A stretch of 64,000 bases of DNA from assembly GCF_004348545.1 (NCBI RefSeq), contig NZ_SMKL01000034.1:1-64000 (forward strand). The letters run 5' to 3'. Position numbers and translations under genes: made by a program. Below the pieces are notes generated by a model that saw only the letters and a program-made list of their open reading frames with translations, searched no databases and had not been told where the DNA came from. Source of the DNA: Jiangella ureilytica (GTDB taxonomy: Bacteria; Actinomycetota; Actinomycetes; Jiangellales; Jiangellaceae). This document shows, piece after piece, positions 14,894-25,585 of the stretch (its first letter is position 1; the number at the start of each line of letters is the position of its first letter).

Positions 14894-16360
14894 TCACACC
14901 GCGAGCGGACGGTCGGTGGGCGAGACCGGCGACGGGAGCCGGTCGACTCCGGTCAGCTTCCGGTCGACGGCGGCAGCCACCGACCGGCCCTCGGCGATGG
15001 CCCACACGATGAGGGACTGGCCGCGGCCGGCGTCGCCGGCCACGAAGACGCCCGGGACCGTGGTCTCGAACGACTCGTCGCGCACGATGTTGCCCCGCGC
15101 GTCGAGGTCGACGCCGAGCTGCTCGACCAGCGCCGACTTCTCGGGTCCGACGAACCCCATGGCCAGCAGGACGAGGTCGGCGGGCAGGTCGCGCTCGGTG
15201 CCCGGCACCGGCTCGAAGCCCGACGACGTCCGCTCGACCTCGACCAGCCGCAGCGCCGTCACCCGGCCGTCGTCGCCGGTGAACTCCAGCGTGGAGACGG
15301 CGTAGACGCGTTCGCCGCCCTCCTCGTGGGCGCTGGACGTGCGCAGCATGAGCGGCCAGGTGGGCCACGGCGTGGACGCGTGCCGGGTGCCCGGGGGCTC
15401 CGGCATGATCTCGAGCTGCGTCACCGACGCCGCGCCCTGCCGGTGGGCGGTGCCCAGGCAGTCGGCGCCGGTGTCGCCGCCGCCGATGATGACGACGTGC
15501 TTGCCCTCGGCCGTGATCTGCCCGGGGACGGTCTCGCCCTGGGCGACGCGGTTGGCCTGCGGCAGGTACTCCATGGCCTGGTGGACGCCGTCGAGCTCGC
15601 GCCCGGGGATCGGCAGGTCGCGCCAGTCCGTGGCGCCCACGGCCAGCACGACCGCGTCGTAGCGGGCCTGCAGCTCCTTGCCGGTGATGGTCGCCCCGAC
15701 CTCGACACCGGTGCGGAAGATGGTGCCCTCGGCCCGCATCTGGTCGAGCCGCCGGTCGAGGTGCCTCTTCTCCATCTTGAACTCGGGGATGCCGTAGCGC
15801 AGCAGCCCGCCGGCGCGGTCGGCCCGCTCGTAGACGGCGACGGTGTGCCCCGCGCGGGTCAGCTGCTGGGCGACGGCGAGGCCGGCCGGTCCGGAGCCGA
15901 TGACGGCCACCGTCCGGTCGGTCAGCCGCTCCGGCGGCAGCGGCGCCACCCAGCCCTCGTCGAACGCCTTGTCGATGATCGACACTTCGACGTTCTTAAT
16001 GGTGACGGCGTCGTCGGCGATGGCGACCACGCAGGCCGCCTCGCACGGCGCCGGGCACAGCCGCCCGGTGAACTCGGGGAAGTTGTTCGTGGCGTGCAAC
16101 CGCTCGGCCGCCACCTTCCAGTCGTCGCGCCAGACGAGGTCGTTCCACTCCGGGATCAGGTTCCCCAGCGGGCAGCCGTGGTGGCAGAACGGGATGCCGC
16201 AGTCCATGCAGCGCCCGGCCTGCTCGACGATGATCGGCAGCAGGGTGCGGCCGATGCCCGGTGCGGGGTAGACCTCGTTCCAGTCGCGCAGCCGCTCCTC
16301 GACCGGCCGCGCCTTGGCCACCTGGCGCGGGGTCTTCAGGAAGCCTCGTGGGTCAGCCAT
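14894..16360 (-). CDS. gltD: Glutamate synthase small subunit
   Basis: The 488-residue subunit supplies electrons from NAD(P)H to GltB. The N terminus carries the Fe-S cysteine motifs ([17 protein letters not shown], then CPAPCEAAC), followed by the FAD Rossmann motif [15 protein letters not shown] and the NADPH motif [16 protein letters not shown]-terminal FAD motif [14 protein letters not shown] completes the adrenodoxin-reductase-like fold. ATG 16360 gives [13 protein letters not shown] and overlaps the gltB stop by eight bases, so translation is coupled and the subunits are made together. Confidence 0.96.
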   Translation of the reverse strand: MADPRGFLKTPRQVAKARPVEERLRDWNEVYPAPGIGRTLLPIIVEQAGRCMDCGIPFCHHGCPLGNLIPEWNDLVWRDDWKVAAERLHATNNFPEFTGRLCPAPCEAACVVAIADDAVTIKNVEVSIIDKAFDEGWVAPLPPERLTDRTVAVIGSGPAGLAVAQQLTRAGHTVAVYERADRAGGLLRYGIPEFKMEKRHLDRRLDQMRAEGTIFRTGVEVGATITGKELQARYDAVVLAVGATDWRDLPIPGRELDGVHQAMEYLPQANRVAQGETVPGQITAEGKHVVIIGGGDTGADCLGTAHRQGAASVTQLEIMPEPPGTRHASTPWPTWPLMLRTSSAHEEGGERVYAVSTLEFTGDDGRVTALRLVEVERTSSGFEPVPGTERDLPADLVLLAMGFVGPEKSALVEQLGVDLDARGNIVRDESFETTVPGVFVAGDAGRGQSLIVWAIAEGRSVAAAVDRKLTGVDRLPSPVSPTDRPLAV

Positions 16361-19300
16361 GCGCCGCCTCCATGATCGCGACGTCGACATCGCGTCCATC
16401 GCGCTCGGCGGCGGCCTTGGCGGCGAGCACTCGCTTGTAGTCCGTGGGCATGATGAGCGAGAACCGGGCCTGGGCCAGCGCCCAGTCGGCCAGCAGCTCC
16501 TCGGCGACGGCCGAGCCGGTCTCGTCGCGGTATTTCTGGATGATGGCGTACAGCCGCGTCAGCGCGCCGGCGTCGGGCGTCTCGACCTCGACCATCTCGG
16601 GGTTCACCAGGCTGGTGTCGAGGTCGAGGACGAATGCCGTCCCACCGGACATGCCGGCCGCGATGTTGCGGCCGGTGCGGCCCAGGATGACGACGGTGCC
16701 GCCGGTCATGTACTCGAGCGCGTGGTCGCCGACGCCCTCGACGACGGCGGTGACGCCGGAGTTGCGGACGCAGAACCGCTCGCCCACCAGGCCGCGGACG
16801 AACAGCTCGCCGCCGGTGGCGCCGTAGGCGGCGACGTTGCCGGCGATGATGTTCTCTTCGGCCGCGAACGGTGCGGAGCGGTCCGGCCGGACGACGACGC
16901 GGCCGCCCGACAGCCCTTTGGCGAGGTAGTCGTTGACGTCGCCCTCGAGCCGGAGCGTGACGCCGGCCGGCAGGAACGCGCCGAACGACTGCCCGGCCGA
17001 GCCGGTGAACGTGACGTCGATGGTGTCGTCGGGCAGGCCCGTGCCGTCGGTGCGCTTGGTCACCTCGTGGCCGAGCATGGTGCCGACGGTGCGGTTGACG
17101 TTGCGCACCTCGAGCTGCATGCGCACCGGCTCGCCGTGCTCGAGCGCGTCGGTGGCCAGGGCGATGAGCTGGTTGTCCAGCGCCTTCTCGAGGCCGTGGT
17201 CCTGGCCGACGACCTGGCGGCGGGCGGCGCCGTCGGGGAGGTCGGGCACGTGCAGGATCGGTGAGAGGTCGAGCCCGGCGGCCTTCCAGTGGTCGACGGC
17301 GGCCTCGGTGTCGAGCAGGTCGGCGCGGCCGATGGCCTCGTCGAGGCTGCGGAAGCCCAGCTCGGCCAGGTACTCGCGGACCTCCTCGGCGATGTACTCG
17401 AAGAAGTTGACGACGAACTCGGGCCGGCCGGTGAACTTCTTGCGCAGCTCCGGGTTCTGCGTCGCGACGCCGACGGGGCAGGTGTCGAGGTGGCAGACCC
17501 GCATCATGATGCAGCCCGACACGACCAGCGGCGCCGTCGCGAACCCGTACTCCTCGGCACCCAGCAGCGCGGCGACGATGACGTCGCGGCCGGTCTTGAG
17601 CTGGCCGTCGGTCTGCACGACGATGCGGTCGCGCAGCCCGTTGAGCAGCAGCGTCTGCTGCGTCTCGGCCAGGCCCAGCTCCCACGGGCCGCCGGCGTGC
17701 TTGAGGCTGGTCAGCGGGGCGGCGCCGGTGCCGCCGTCGTGACCGGAGATGAGCACGACGTCGGCGTGCGCCTTCGAGACGCCCGCGGCGACCGTCCCGA
17801 CCCCCACCTCGGCGACGAGCTTCACGTGGATGCGCGCCGCCGGGTTGGCGTTCTTGAGGTCGTGGATGAGCTGCTTGAGGTCCTCGATGGAGTAGATGTC
17901 GTGGTGCGGCGGCGGCGAGATGAGGCCGACGCCCGGGGTGGAGTGCCGCGTGCGGGCCACCCACGGGTACACCTTGTGGCCGGGCAGCTGGCCGCCCTCG
18001 CCGGGCTTCGCGCCCTGCGCCATCTTGATCTGGATGTCGTCGGCGTTGCTCAGGTAGTCGGACGTGACGCCGAACCGGCCGCTGGCCACCTGCTTGATGG
18101 CGCTGCGCCGCTCGGGGTCGTGCAGGCGGTCGGTGTCCTCGCCGCCTTCGCCGGTGTTCGACTTCGCGCCGAGGCGGTTCATCGCGACGGCCAGCGTCTC
18201 GTGCGCCTCCTTGCTGATGGAGCCGTACGACATGGCGCCGGTGGAGAACCGCCGGACGATCGCCTCGACCGGCTCGACCTCGTCGAGCGGGACGGGCGGG
18301 CGCTCGCCGGTCTTGAGCGTGAACAGCCCCCGCAGCGTCATGATGCGCTGCGACTGCTCGTTGACCCGCTCGGTGTACTGCTTGAAGACGTCGTAGCGGC
18401 CCGCGCGCGTGGAGTGCTGCAGCCGGAAGACGGTCTCGGGGTCGAACAGGTGCGGCTCGCCCTCGCGGCGCCACTGGTACTCGCCGCCCACCTCGAGCTT
18501 GCGGTGCCGGGTGGCGCTGCCGCCGCGCGGGTAGGCCCGGGCGTGGCGACGGCGGACCTCTTCGGCGACGACGTCGAGGCCGATGCCGCCGAGTCGCGAC
18601 GTGGTGCCGGTGAAGTACCGGTCGACGACGTCCTTGGCCAGGCCGACCGCCTCGAAGATCTGCGCGCCGGTGTAGGACGCGACCGTCGAGACGCCCATCT
18701 TGCTCATGACCTTGAGCACGCCCTTGCCGAGCGCCTTGATGAGGTTGGCGACGGCCTTCTCGGGGCTGATGTCGGGCAGCAGGGTGCCCTGGCGGACGAG
18801 GTCCTCGACACTCTCCATGGCGAGGTACGGGTTCACCGCGCCCGCGCCGTAGCCGATGAGCAGCGCGACGTGGTGCACCTCGCGGACGTCGCCGGCCTCG
18901 ACGACCAGGCCGACCTTGGTACGGCTCTTCTCGCGGATCAGGTGGTGGTGCACCGCCGACGTGAGCAACAGCGACGGGATCGGGGCCAGCGTGGTGTCGG
19001 AGTGGCGGTCGGACAGCACGATGATGCGGGCGCCGGCCTCGATGGCCTTCGACGCCTCGGCGCAGATCTCCGCCAGCCGCCGGCCGAGCTCGGCGCCGCC
19101 GCCGGAGACGTCGTAGAGCCCCCGGATGACGTGCGTGGCGTACCCGGGCAGGTTGCCGTCGCGGTTGATGTGGATGATCTTGGCGAGTTGGTCGTTGTCG
19201 ATGACCGGGAACGGCAGCACCAGCTGGCGGCACGAGGCCGGGCCGGGGTCGAGCAGGTTGCCCTCGGGGCCGATGGTGCCGGCCAGCGACGTGACCAGCT

Positions 19301-20873
19301 CTTCGCGGATGGCGTCGAGCGGCGGGTTCGTGACCTGCGCGAACAACTGCGAGAAGTAGTCGAACAGCAGCCGCGGCCGGTTCGACAGCGCCGCGATGGG
19401 CGTATCGGTGCCCATTGATCCGATCGGCTCCGCCCCGGCATTGGCCATGGGCGCGATCAGCAGCCGCAGCTCCTCCTCGGTGTAGCCGAAGGTCTGCTGC
19501 CGGCGGGTGACGCTGGCGTGGGTGTGCACGACGTGCTCGCGCTGCGGCAGGTCGCCGAGGCGGATGAGGCCGGCGTGCAGCCACTCGCCGTACGGCTCGC
19601 CCGCGGCGAGGTCGTCCATGACCTCGTCGTCGTCCATGACCTTGTGGCCGGCGACGTCGACGAGGAACATGCGGCCCGGCTCGAGCCGGCCCTTGCGCAC
19701 GACGGTGGCCGGGTCGAGATCGAGCACCCCGGCCTCGGACGCCAGCACGACGAGGCCGTCGTCGGTGATCCAGTAGCGGCCCGGGCGCAGGCCGTTGCGG
19801 TCGAGCAGCGCGCCGACCAGGCTGCCGTCGGTGAAGACGACCGCGGCCGGGCCGTCCCACGGCTCCATGATCGTGCTGTGGAACTCGAAGAAGTCGCGCC
19901 GCGACTTCGAGATGCCCTGGTGGTTCTCCCACGCCTCGGGGATCATCATGCGCACCGCGTGCGGCAGGCTCCGCCCGCCCAGGTGCAGCAGCTCGAGCAC
20001 CTCGTCGAAGCTGGCGGAGTCGCTGCCGTCGGGCGCGACGATGGGGTACAGCCGCGCGAGGTCGCCGCCGATGACGTCGCTCTCGAGCTGTGACTCGCGG
20101 GCGCGCATCCAGTTGCGGTTGCCCTGGACGGTGTTGATCTCGCCGTTGTGCGCGACGAAGCGGTACGGGTGCGCCAGCGGCCAGCTCGGGAACGTGTTCG
20201 TCGAGAACCGCGAGTGCACGACGGCGATGGCGGAGGCCAGCCGCTCGTCGGACAGGTCCGGGAAGAACGGCTCCAGCTGGCCGGTGGTCAGCATGCCCTT
20301 GTAGACGATGGTGCGCGACGACAGGCTCGGGAAGTACGCCCCTGCGGTGCGCTCGAGCCGCTTGCGCAGGGCGAACGTCTTGCGGTCCAGCTCGATGCCG
20401 CTCAGCTGGTACCCGTGTGCGTCGGCGACGAAGAGCTGGCGGATGCGCGGCAGTGTCGAACGCGCCGTCGCCCCCAGCAGGCCCGGCGTGGTGGGCACCT
20501 CGCGCCAGGCGAGGACCGTGAGCCCCTCCTCGGCGGCGATGCGCGCGGTGTCCTCGACGATGCGCGCGTTCTGCGCATCGTCGTCGGGGATGAAGGCCAG
20601 CCCGGTGGCGTAGTGCCCCGCGGCGGGCAGCTCGACGCCGGCGACCGCCCGGCAGAACGCGTCGGGGACCTGGAGCAGGATGCCGGCGCCGTCGCCGGAG
20701 TCGGGCTCGGCGCCCGAGGCGCCCCGGTGGTCGAGGTTGCTCAGGGCGGTCAGCCCGCGATCGACGATCGCGCGGCTGGCCACGCCGTCGAGCGTGGCCA
20801 CGAAGGCCACCCCGCAGGCGTCGTGTTCGAACTTCGGGTCGTACAGGCCCTGAGGGTCGGGCGTGAGGCGCAT
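16353..20873 (-). CDS. gltB: Glutamate synthase large subunit
   Basis: The 1506-residue protein starts [20 protein letters not shown]. Cys20 in HDACGVAF is the amidotransferase nucleophile exposed after loss of a short propeptide. It has the glutaminase domain (residues ~20-430), central domain, FMN-binding synthase domain ([35 protein letters not shown]), the 3Fe-4S cysteines near [15 protein letters not shown], and the C-terminal GXGXG beta-helix. Together with GltD it converts glutamine and 2-oxoglutarate to two glutamates. A 7-12-7 palindrome overlaps the likely promoter about 75 bases upstream. Confidence 0.97.
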   Translation of the reverse strand: MRLTPDPQGLYDPKFEHDACGVAFVATLDGVASRAIVDRGLTALSNLDHRGASGAEPDSGDGAGILLQVPDAFCRAVAGVELPAAGHYATGLAFIPDDDAQNARIVEDTARIAAEEGLTVLAWREVPTTPGLLGATARSTLPRIRQLFVADAHGYQLSGIELDRKTFALRKRLERTAGAYFPSLSSRTIVYKGMLTTGQLEPFFPDLSDERLASAIAVVHSRFSTNTFPSWPLAHPYRFVAHNGEINTVQGNRNWMRARESQLESDVIGGDLARLYPIVAPDGSDSASFDEVLELLHLGGRSLPHAVRMMIPEAWENHQGISKSRRDFFEFHSTIMEPWDGPAAVVFTDGSLVGALLDRNGLRPGRYWITDDGLVVLASEAGVLDLDPATVVRKGRLEPGRMFLVDVAGHKVMDDDEVMDDLAAGEPYGEWLHAGLIRLGDLPQREHVVHTHASVTRRQQTFGYTEEELRLLIAPMANAGAEPIGSMGTDTPIAALSNRPRLLFDYFSQLFAQVTNPPLDAIREELVTSLAGTIGPEGNLLDPGPASCRQLVLPFPVIDNDQLAKIIHINRDGNLPGYATHVIRGLYDVSGGGAELGRRLAEICAEASKAIEAGARIIVLSDRHSDTTLAPIPSLLLTSAVHHHLIREKSRTKVGLVVEAGDVREVHHVALLIGYGAGAVNPYLAMESVEDLVRQGTLLPDISPEKAVANLIKALGKGVLKVMSKMGVSTVASYTGAQIFEAVGLAKDVVDRYFTGTTSRLGGIGLDVVAEEVRRRHARAYPRGGSATRHRKLEVGGEYQWRREGEPHLFDPETVFRLQHSTRAGRYDVFKQYTERVNEQSQRIMTLRGLFTLKTGERPPVPLDEVEPVEAIVRRFSTGAMSYGSISKEAHETLAVAMNRLGAKSNTGEGGEDTDRLHDPERRSAIKQVASGRFGVTSDYLSNADDIQIKMAQGAKPGEGGQLPGHKVYPWVARTRHSTPGVGLISPPPHHDIYSIEDLKQLIHDLKNANPAARIHVKLVAEVGVGTVAAGVSKAHADVVLISGHDGGTGAAPLTSLKHAGGPWELGLAETQQTLLLNGLRDRIVVQTDGQLKTGRDVIVAALLGAEEYGFATAPLVVSGCIMMRVCHLDTCPVGVATQNPELRKKFTGRPEFVVNFFEYIAEEVREYLAELGFRSLDEAIGRADLLDTEAAVDHWKAAGLDLSPILHVPDLPDGAARRQVVGQDHGLEKALDNQLIALATDALEHGEPVRMQLEVRNVNRTVGTMLGHEVTKRTDGTGLPDDTIDVTFTGSAGQSFGAFLPAGVTLRLEGDVNDYLAKGLSGGRVVVRPDRSAPFAAEENIIAGNVAAYGATGGELFVRGLVGERFCVRNSGVTAVVEGVGDHALEYMTGGTVVILGRTGRNIAAGMSGGTAFVLDLDTSLVNPEMVEVETPDAGALTRLYAIIQKYRDETGSAVAEELLADWALAQARFSLIMPTDYKRVLAAKAAAERDGRDVDVAIMEAAHG

Positions 20874-20946
20874 GGCACTCCCGTCGTCGCAGACTGGCGG
20901 CGGGTGCAGGGACGGCGCTGGCCCGTGCTTGAGTTTCGTGGAGATT

Positions 20947-20972
20947 ACAACACTTCGGCCGTTGTGTGTTGT
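20947..20972 (-). promoter_or_regulatory. gltBD promoter with ACAACAC/GTGTTGT operator
   Basis: ACAACAC (20947-20953) and GTGTTGT (20966-20972) form a perfect inverted repeat spaced by 12 bases. On the minus strand the right arm runs straight into TAATCT, a TAnnnT -10 hexamer, so a bound protein would cover the -35/-10 region. The long A/T-containing arms stand out in this GC-rich context. Which regulator binds is not apparent. Confidence 0.45.
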
Positions 20973-20997
20973 CGCGTCTCTCCATGATATCGGCGAC

Positions 20998-21232
20998 GGC
21001 GTTCTCCGGCGCGCGGAGGAATCACCGGTTGATCATCGGATTCTCCGCCGATGGCCGGTCGTCGCCGCAGATCGTGAGCTCGGAAGACTGTCGGACCGGG
21101 ACAAATACGTTGACGTCCACGGACTCGTGAAGGGCGCCACGCCGGGCGTGGCGTCAGCGGTTCGTGGCCGTTTCGTGACGTAACCCGGCGCTTCCTTGCG
21201 GCCGGCGACCACCCCGGCCGCCCCCAGCTCCC
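20998..21232. other. Gene-free interval between gltB promoter and palindromic element
   Basis: No supported gene is present. A small hairpin (CATCGG at ~21034 with CCGATG at ~21049) is visible, as is an inverted pair in GCGCCACGCCGGGCGTGGCGT around 21136. ORFs across this stretch have no domain character. With the operator and the palindrome on either side, the whole 483-base space separates the lgt end from the gltB start. Confidence 0.4.
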
Positions 21233-21304
21233 GTTGATCTTGGAGATACCGCGGGATCAATCGGGCGAACCGGACCACGATCCCGCATTTACTCCAAGAT
21301 CAAC
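21233..21304. repeat. Palindromic element, copy 4 (GATCTTGGAG variant)
   Basis: GTTGATCTTGGAG (21233-21245) pairs perfectly with CTCCAAGATCAAC (21292-21304). Inside it GCGGGATC (21251-21258) pairs perfectly with GATCCCGC (21279-21286), leaving a 20-base loop. The outer GTTGATC and GGAG echo the other members of the family. It lies 53 bases downstream of the lgt stop codon, where it could end the lgt transcript. Confidence 0.65.
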
Positions 21305-21356
21305 TCGGGCTCGGGCGCGGGCGGGCGGTGCTGGTGATGATGCGTCGCCGACGGGG

Positions 21357-22952
21357 TCAGCCGCCGGAGGAGGGGGTGTTGGTCGAGTCGTCGGCCGGTG
21401 GCGCCTCTGCGGGCGGGGTGGCCTTCTTGGCGGGCGCCTTCTTCGCCGGGGGCGCCTCGGCGGGCGGGGTGGCCTTCTTGGCGGGCGCCTTCTTCGCCGC
21501 GGGCGCCTTCTTGGCCGTGCCGGTCGACGCCGCCGTGGTGGTGCCGGCCGCCGTCTTCTTCGCCGGCGCCTTCTTCGTGGTGGTCTTCTGGGCCGCGGCG
21601 GTCGTGGAGGCGGGGTCCGCGGCGCCGGCCGCCGTCTTCGCCGGCGCCTTCGTGGCCGGGGCCTTCTTGGCCGCCGACGTGCTCGCGGTCGTGGTGCTGG
21701 CGGCCGTCTCGGTGGCGGCGGTGGCCGTGGCCTCGGTGGCCGTGGCCTTCGTGGCCGAAGCCTTCTTCGCCGCGGCCTTCTTCGCCACAGGAGCGGCCGC
21801 CTCGCCCGCGGGCTTCTCCCCGGCCGGCTTCTCCCCCGCCGGCTTCTCGTCCGCCGCCGGCTTCTCGTCCGCCGCCGGCTCGTCACCCTCGGCGGGCTTC
21901 TCGTCAGCGGCGGGCTTCTTCGCGCCCTCGGCAATGGCCGTGGTGCCGGGAGCCGCCTTCGTCGCCGTCGTCTTCTTGGTGGCGACCGCGAGGCCGCCCT
22001 TCTCCCCCGCCTCGGCGCTCTCGCCGTCGCCGTCGTCGGGGAGGGTGAGCGGGGCGTCGTCGTCCTTCGCCTTGTCGTCGCCGAACGGGTCGGGCTGGTC
22101 GTAGAAGCCGCGCAGCGACTCGGGGTCCTCGCGGCCGGGGTGCCTCTTGAGCGACCAGAAGTAGAACGCGAGCGCCGCCACGAAGATCAGCCCGGACACC
22201 CAGAGGTTGACCCGCAGGCCGAACACCTCGTTCGCGGGATCGATGCGCAGGTACTCCCAGAAGACGCGCCCCAGCGTGTAGCCGGCGACGTACAGCGCGA
22301 ACAGCCGGCCGAATCCGATGGCGTAGCGCTTGTCGAGCCACATCAGCAGGAACGCCAGGCCCAGCGCCCACAGCGACTCGTAGAGGAACGTCGGGTGGAA
22401 CGTGGTGACGTCGGCGTAGCCGGCCGGCCGGTTGACGGGGTCGATCTCGAGACCCCACGGGAGGTCCGTCGGCCGGCCGAAGAGCTCCTGGTTGAACCAG
22501 TTGCCCCACCGGCCGACGGCCTGGGCGATGAGGATGCCGGGCGCGAGGGCGTCGGCCATGGCCGCGAACGGGACGCCGCGCCGGCGGCAGGCGATCCACA
22601 CGCCCAGGCCGCCCACGGCGATGGCGCCCCAGATGCCCAGGCCGCCCTCCCAGATGCGCAGCGCCTGCCAGGGGTCGCGGCCCTCGCGGAAGTAGAGCTG
22701 GTTGTCGGTGATGACGTGGTACAGCCGTCCGCCGATGATGCCGAACGGCACCGCCCACACCGCGACGTCGGCGACCACGCCGGCCTCGCCGCCGCGGGCG
22801 AGCCAGCGCTTGTTGCCGAGCCAGATCGCCAGCACGATGCCGGCCATGATGCACAGGGCATAGGCCCTCAACTCGAAGCCGCCGATGTCCCAGGAACCGC
22901 TGCCGGGGCTGGGGATGGAGGCGGGCAGCACCATGGCCGGAGTCGCGATCAC
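21357..22952 (-). CDS. lgt: Prolipoprotein diacylglyceryl transferase with long Lys/Ala-rich tail
   Basis: Residues ~15-290 are a complete seven-helix Lgt (ELRAYALCIMAGIV, the signature GRWGNWFNQELFGRPT, and HPTFLYESLW). It transfers diacylglycerol to the lipobox cysteine of prolipoproteins in the membrane. Residues ~295-531 are a low-complexity, presumably cytoplasmic tail built of DEKPA, GEKPA and KKAPAKKATPPAEAP repeats. The last part is a 51-base tandem duplication at 21400-21501. The core is of normal length, so the tail is an added extension. The start is GTG 22952; ATG 22934 is a possible alternative. It ends the trp/dsb gene run. Confidence 0.94.
   Translation of the reverse strand: MIATPAMVLPASIPSPGSGSWDIGGFELRAYALCIMAGIVLAIWLGNKRWLARGGEAGVVADVAVWAVPFGIIGGRLYHVITDNQLYFREGRDPWQALRIWEGGLGIWGAIAVGGLGVWIACRRRGVPFAAMADALAPGILIAQAVGRWGNWFNQELFGRPTDLPWGLEIDPVNRPAGYADVTTFHPTFLYESLWALGLAFLLMWLDKRYAIGFGRLFALYVAGYTLGRVFWEYLRIDPANEVFGLRVNLWVSGLIFVAALAFYFWSLKRHPGREDPESLRGFYDQPDPFGDDKAKDDDAPLTLPDDGDGESAEAGEKGGLAVATKKTTATKAAPGTTAIAEGAKKPAADEKPAEGDEPAADEKPAADEKPAGEKPAGEKPAGEAAAPVAKKAAAKKASATKATATEATATAATETAASTTTASTSAAKKAPATKAPAKTAAGAADPASTTAAAQKTTTKKAPAKKTAAGTTTAASTGTAKKAPAAKKAPAKKATPPAEAPPAKKAPAKKATPPAEAPPADDSTNTPSSGG
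21400..21501 (-). repeat. 51-bp tandem duplication inside the lgt tail
   Basis: Units 21400-21450 and 21451-21501 are nearly identical, differing at two positions. Each encodes a 17-residue unit of the form KKAPAKKATPPAEAP. This is in-frame microsatellite-like growth of the basic tail. Confidence 0.75.
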
Positions 22953-23084
22953 AGGCGAACCGTACCGGACCGGTCGAAGCAGTACCTCATCGTGGTGTGC
23001 ACCATTTCACTAGGCGCCTGACTGCAGGGCAACTGGCCGCGTTCACCGGGCGGCGACCGCTGCGCGCGGGGCCACTGATCGCAG

Positions 23085-23924
23085 TCACTGCGTGGCGGAC
23101 GGGTTCGGCGTCTCGGCCGCGGGCGGGGTGGCCGGCGGGGTGGCCGGAGCCGTCGCGCTGGCGTCGGGAGCCGGCGTGGCGAGGCTGCCACCGGCGGCGA
23201 CGGTGGCGACGGCGGCCTGGATGCCCTCGGGCGTCCACTGGCTGGCGTCGAGCAGCTCACCGTTGACGAACACCGTCGGGGTGCCCTCGACCTGGTGCTC
23301 GCGGGCCGTCTCGGGCACCGCGGCCGCCCAGTCCTCGAACTCGTCGTCGCGGACGCAGCTCTCGTAGTCGCCGCCGATGCCGACCTGCTCGCCGAGGTCG
23401 ACCAGCGAGCTGGTGGACCACTGGGTGCCCTGGGCGGCGAACGCCGCGTCCTTGAACTCCGAGCCCATGCCCTCTTGCGAGGCGCAGGCGAAGGCGTTGT
23501 TGGCCCGCCGGGAGTACACGCCGCCGGTGTAGTCGAGCGGGTGGTAGACGATGTTCGCCTCGCCGGAGTCGACCAGCTGCTGGATCGCCGCGCTGTTGGC
23601 CGCCTCGAAGTCGCGGCAGTGCGGGCAGAGGAAGTCCATCCAGTAGTCGATGGTCACCGGTGCCGAGGCCTCGCCGCTGAGGACGCCCTGGCCGTCGCCG
23701 TCGATCTGAAGGCCGTTGCCGGTGCCCGCGGCGTCGGGAACGGCGACCGGGCCGTCGTCGCCGCCGCGGCTGGCTGCCACGGCCACCGCGATGATCGCGA
23801 CCGCGACCACGATGGCCACCGCGACGCCGTAGCGCATCATCCGCTCGCGCCGCTTCTCTTGGCGCGCCTGCTCCTCGCGCATCGCCTTGACACGCTCGCG
23901 GGCCTCGGCCTTCTTGCTACTCAT
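23085..23924 (-). CDS. Membrane-anchored DsbA-like thioredoxin-fold protein (CPHC), second of a pair
   Basis: The 279-residue protein has a basic cytoplasmic N terminus (KKAEARERVKAMREEQARQEKRRERMM), one transmembrane helix (residues ~32-50) and an extracellular DsbA/thioredoxin_4 domain with active site CPHC in DFLCPHCRDFEA. The cis-Pro loop reads EGTPTVFVNGE, and a further cysteine pair (FACAS, ESCVRD) is present. A Pro/Ala-rich C-terminal tail ends it. The family forms or isomerises disulfides in exported proteins. It follows a paralogue by 88 bases and precedes lgt on the same strand, so three envelope-protein maturation genes cluster behind trpA. Confidence 0.9.
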   Translation of the reverse strand: MSSKKAEARERVKAMREEQARQEKRRERMMRYGVAVAIVVAVAIIAVAVAASRGGDDGPVAVPDAAGTGNGLQIDGDGQGVLSGEASAPVTIDYWMDFLCPHCRDFEAANSAAIQQLVDSGEANIVYHPLDYTGGVYSRRANNAFACASQEGMGSEFKDAAFAAQGTQWSTSSLVDLGEQVGIGGDYESCVRDDEFEDWAAAVPETAREHQVEGTPTVFVNGELLDASQWTPEGIQAAVATVAAGGSLATPAPDASATAPATPPATPPAAETPNPSATQ

Positions 23925-24012
23925 CGCTGGGCTTCCTTCGACACGAGTGGGTTCACGGGGATTGACGAGGGTACAACTTCACTGACCCTGGCGGGAGTTC
24001 CAGATCGTACCG

Positions 24013-24795
24013 TCACGATGACGTCACGGCTCCCTCGACCGCGGCGCGGAACTCGGCGGCGCTCATCGCCGCCGGATTCTCCAGCGGCTCCCCGTTCAGC
24101 AGCACCGACGGCGTGGCCTCGAGGCCCTCGTCGCGGAAGGCGTCGAGGACGTGCCGGCCCCAGTCGGCGTAGGTGCCGTCGCGCACGCACGACTCGAAGA
24201 CGGCGTCGTCGAGGCCGACCGCCTGGCCGGCCGCGAGCAGGTCGTCGGTCGTGTAGCCGCCGGAGCGCTCGGCCGGCTGGTTCGCGAACAGCTCGGTGAG
24301 GTACTCGACCGGCCGGCCGGCGTCGATGGCGCAGCCGAACGCGTTGCTGGCGCGGTCGGACTCCTCGCCGAGGAACGCCGCCGGGTGGTAGACCACCCGG
24401 GCGGTGCCGGCGGCGACCAGCTCCTCGAGCACCGGGCCGTTCTCGGCCTCGAACTCGCCACAGAACGGGCACTGGAAGTCGAACCAGTAGTCGATGGTCA
24501 CCGGCGCCGACTCCTCGCCGGCGGCCACGCCGGTGCCGCCCTCGACGGTGCCCGACGGGATGGCGCCGGTGCCTTCGGGACCATCGGACCCGCGGTTGAC
24601 CAGCGCGATCACGATGACGGCGACCACGACGAGGACAGCCACGGAGACGCCGGCCCGGATGAAGCGCTCGCGGCGGCGCTCGGCCAGCGCCCTGGCCTCG
24701 GCCTCCTTGCGCAGCGCCTCGGCGCGCCGGCGAGCGGCTTCTCTCTTGGAGCCTCGGGCCGGCGGCCGGTTGTCGTTGTCCCGTTTGCTGGCCAT
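24013..24795 (-). CDS. Membrane-anchored DsbA-like thioredoxin-fold protein (CPFC), first of a pair
   Basis: The 260-residue protein has the same plan as its neighbour: a basic head (KREAARRRAEALRKEAEARALAERRRERF), one membrane helix (residues ~48-66), then a thioredoxin-like domain with CPFC in DFQCPFCGEFEAENG. The cis-Pro loop reads EATPSVLLNGEPL, and GCAID/ESCVRDG cysteines are present. Its ATG overlaps the trpA stop (TGATG), indicating translational coupling to the trp genes. The role is inferred as an oxidoreductase for secreted proteins; no DsbB/VKOR partner is visible in the window. Confidence 0.9.
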   Translation of the reverse strand: MASKRDNDNRPPARGSKREAARRRAEALRKEAEARALAERRRERFIRAGVSVAVLVVVAVIVIALVNRGSDGPEGTGAIPSGTVEGGTGVAAGEESAPVTIDYWFDFQCPFCGEFEAENGPVLEELVAAGTARVVYHPAAFLGEESDRASNAFGCAIDAGRPVEYLTELFANQPAERSGGYTTDDLLAAGQAVGLDDAVFESCVRDGTYADWGRHVLDAFRDEGLEATPSVLLNGEPLENPAAMSAAEFRAAVEGAVTSS

Positions 24796-25585
24796 CAGCG
24801 CTCGCGCACTCCCGCGGCGAGGTCAGCGGCCAGCTCGGCGACGGCGGCGACCCCCGCCGCGGGGTCGGCGGCGTCGAGCAGCCGGCGCACGAACGCGGAC
24901 CCGACGACGACGCCGTCGGCGTAGGCGGCGATCTCGGTGGCCTGGGCGGCGGTGGAGACCCCGAGCCCGACGGCGACCGGGAGGTCGGTCGTCGCCTTCG
25001 TGCGCTCGACCAGGCCGGCCGCGGCGTCGCCGACCTGCTCGCGGGTGCCGGTGACGCCCATGACGGAGGTGGCGTAGACGAAGCCGCGGCAGGCCGCCGT
25101 CGTCATGGCGATGCGCTCCGGCGTGGACGACGGCGCCACCAGGAAGACGGTGTCGAGGCCGTGCTCTCGGGCCGCCGGGAGCCAGGTGTCGTCGGCGTCG
25201 GGCGTGAGGTCGGGCGTGATGACGCCGGCCCCGCCGGCCGCGGCGAGGTCGCGCGCGAACGCGGCGGCGCCGTAGCGGTCGAGCGGGTTCCAGTACGACA
25301 TGACGACGGCGGGCGCCTCTGTGGCGGCGACCGCCTCGACCACGCGCAGCACGTCGGTGGTCGTGGTGCCGGCCCGCAACGCGGCGTCGACGGCGGACTG
25401 GATGACCGGGCCGTCGATGAGCGGGTCGCTGTAGGGCAGCCCGACCTCGACGATGTCGACGCCGGCGGCGACCATGGCCGTCAGCGCGGCGATGGAGCCG
25501 TCGACGCTGGGGTAGCCGGCCGGCAGGTAGCCGACGAGCGCGGCGCGACCCTCGGCCCGTGCCTTCTCGAACGCGACGGAGGTGG

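Noticed and set aside
16314-20985. Very long open frames opposite and parallel to gltB (up to ~1549 codons)
   Set aside because: They are shadows created by high GC and biased third positions; they contain only Arg/Pro/Gly-rich text and no domains, while gltB fills the true frame.
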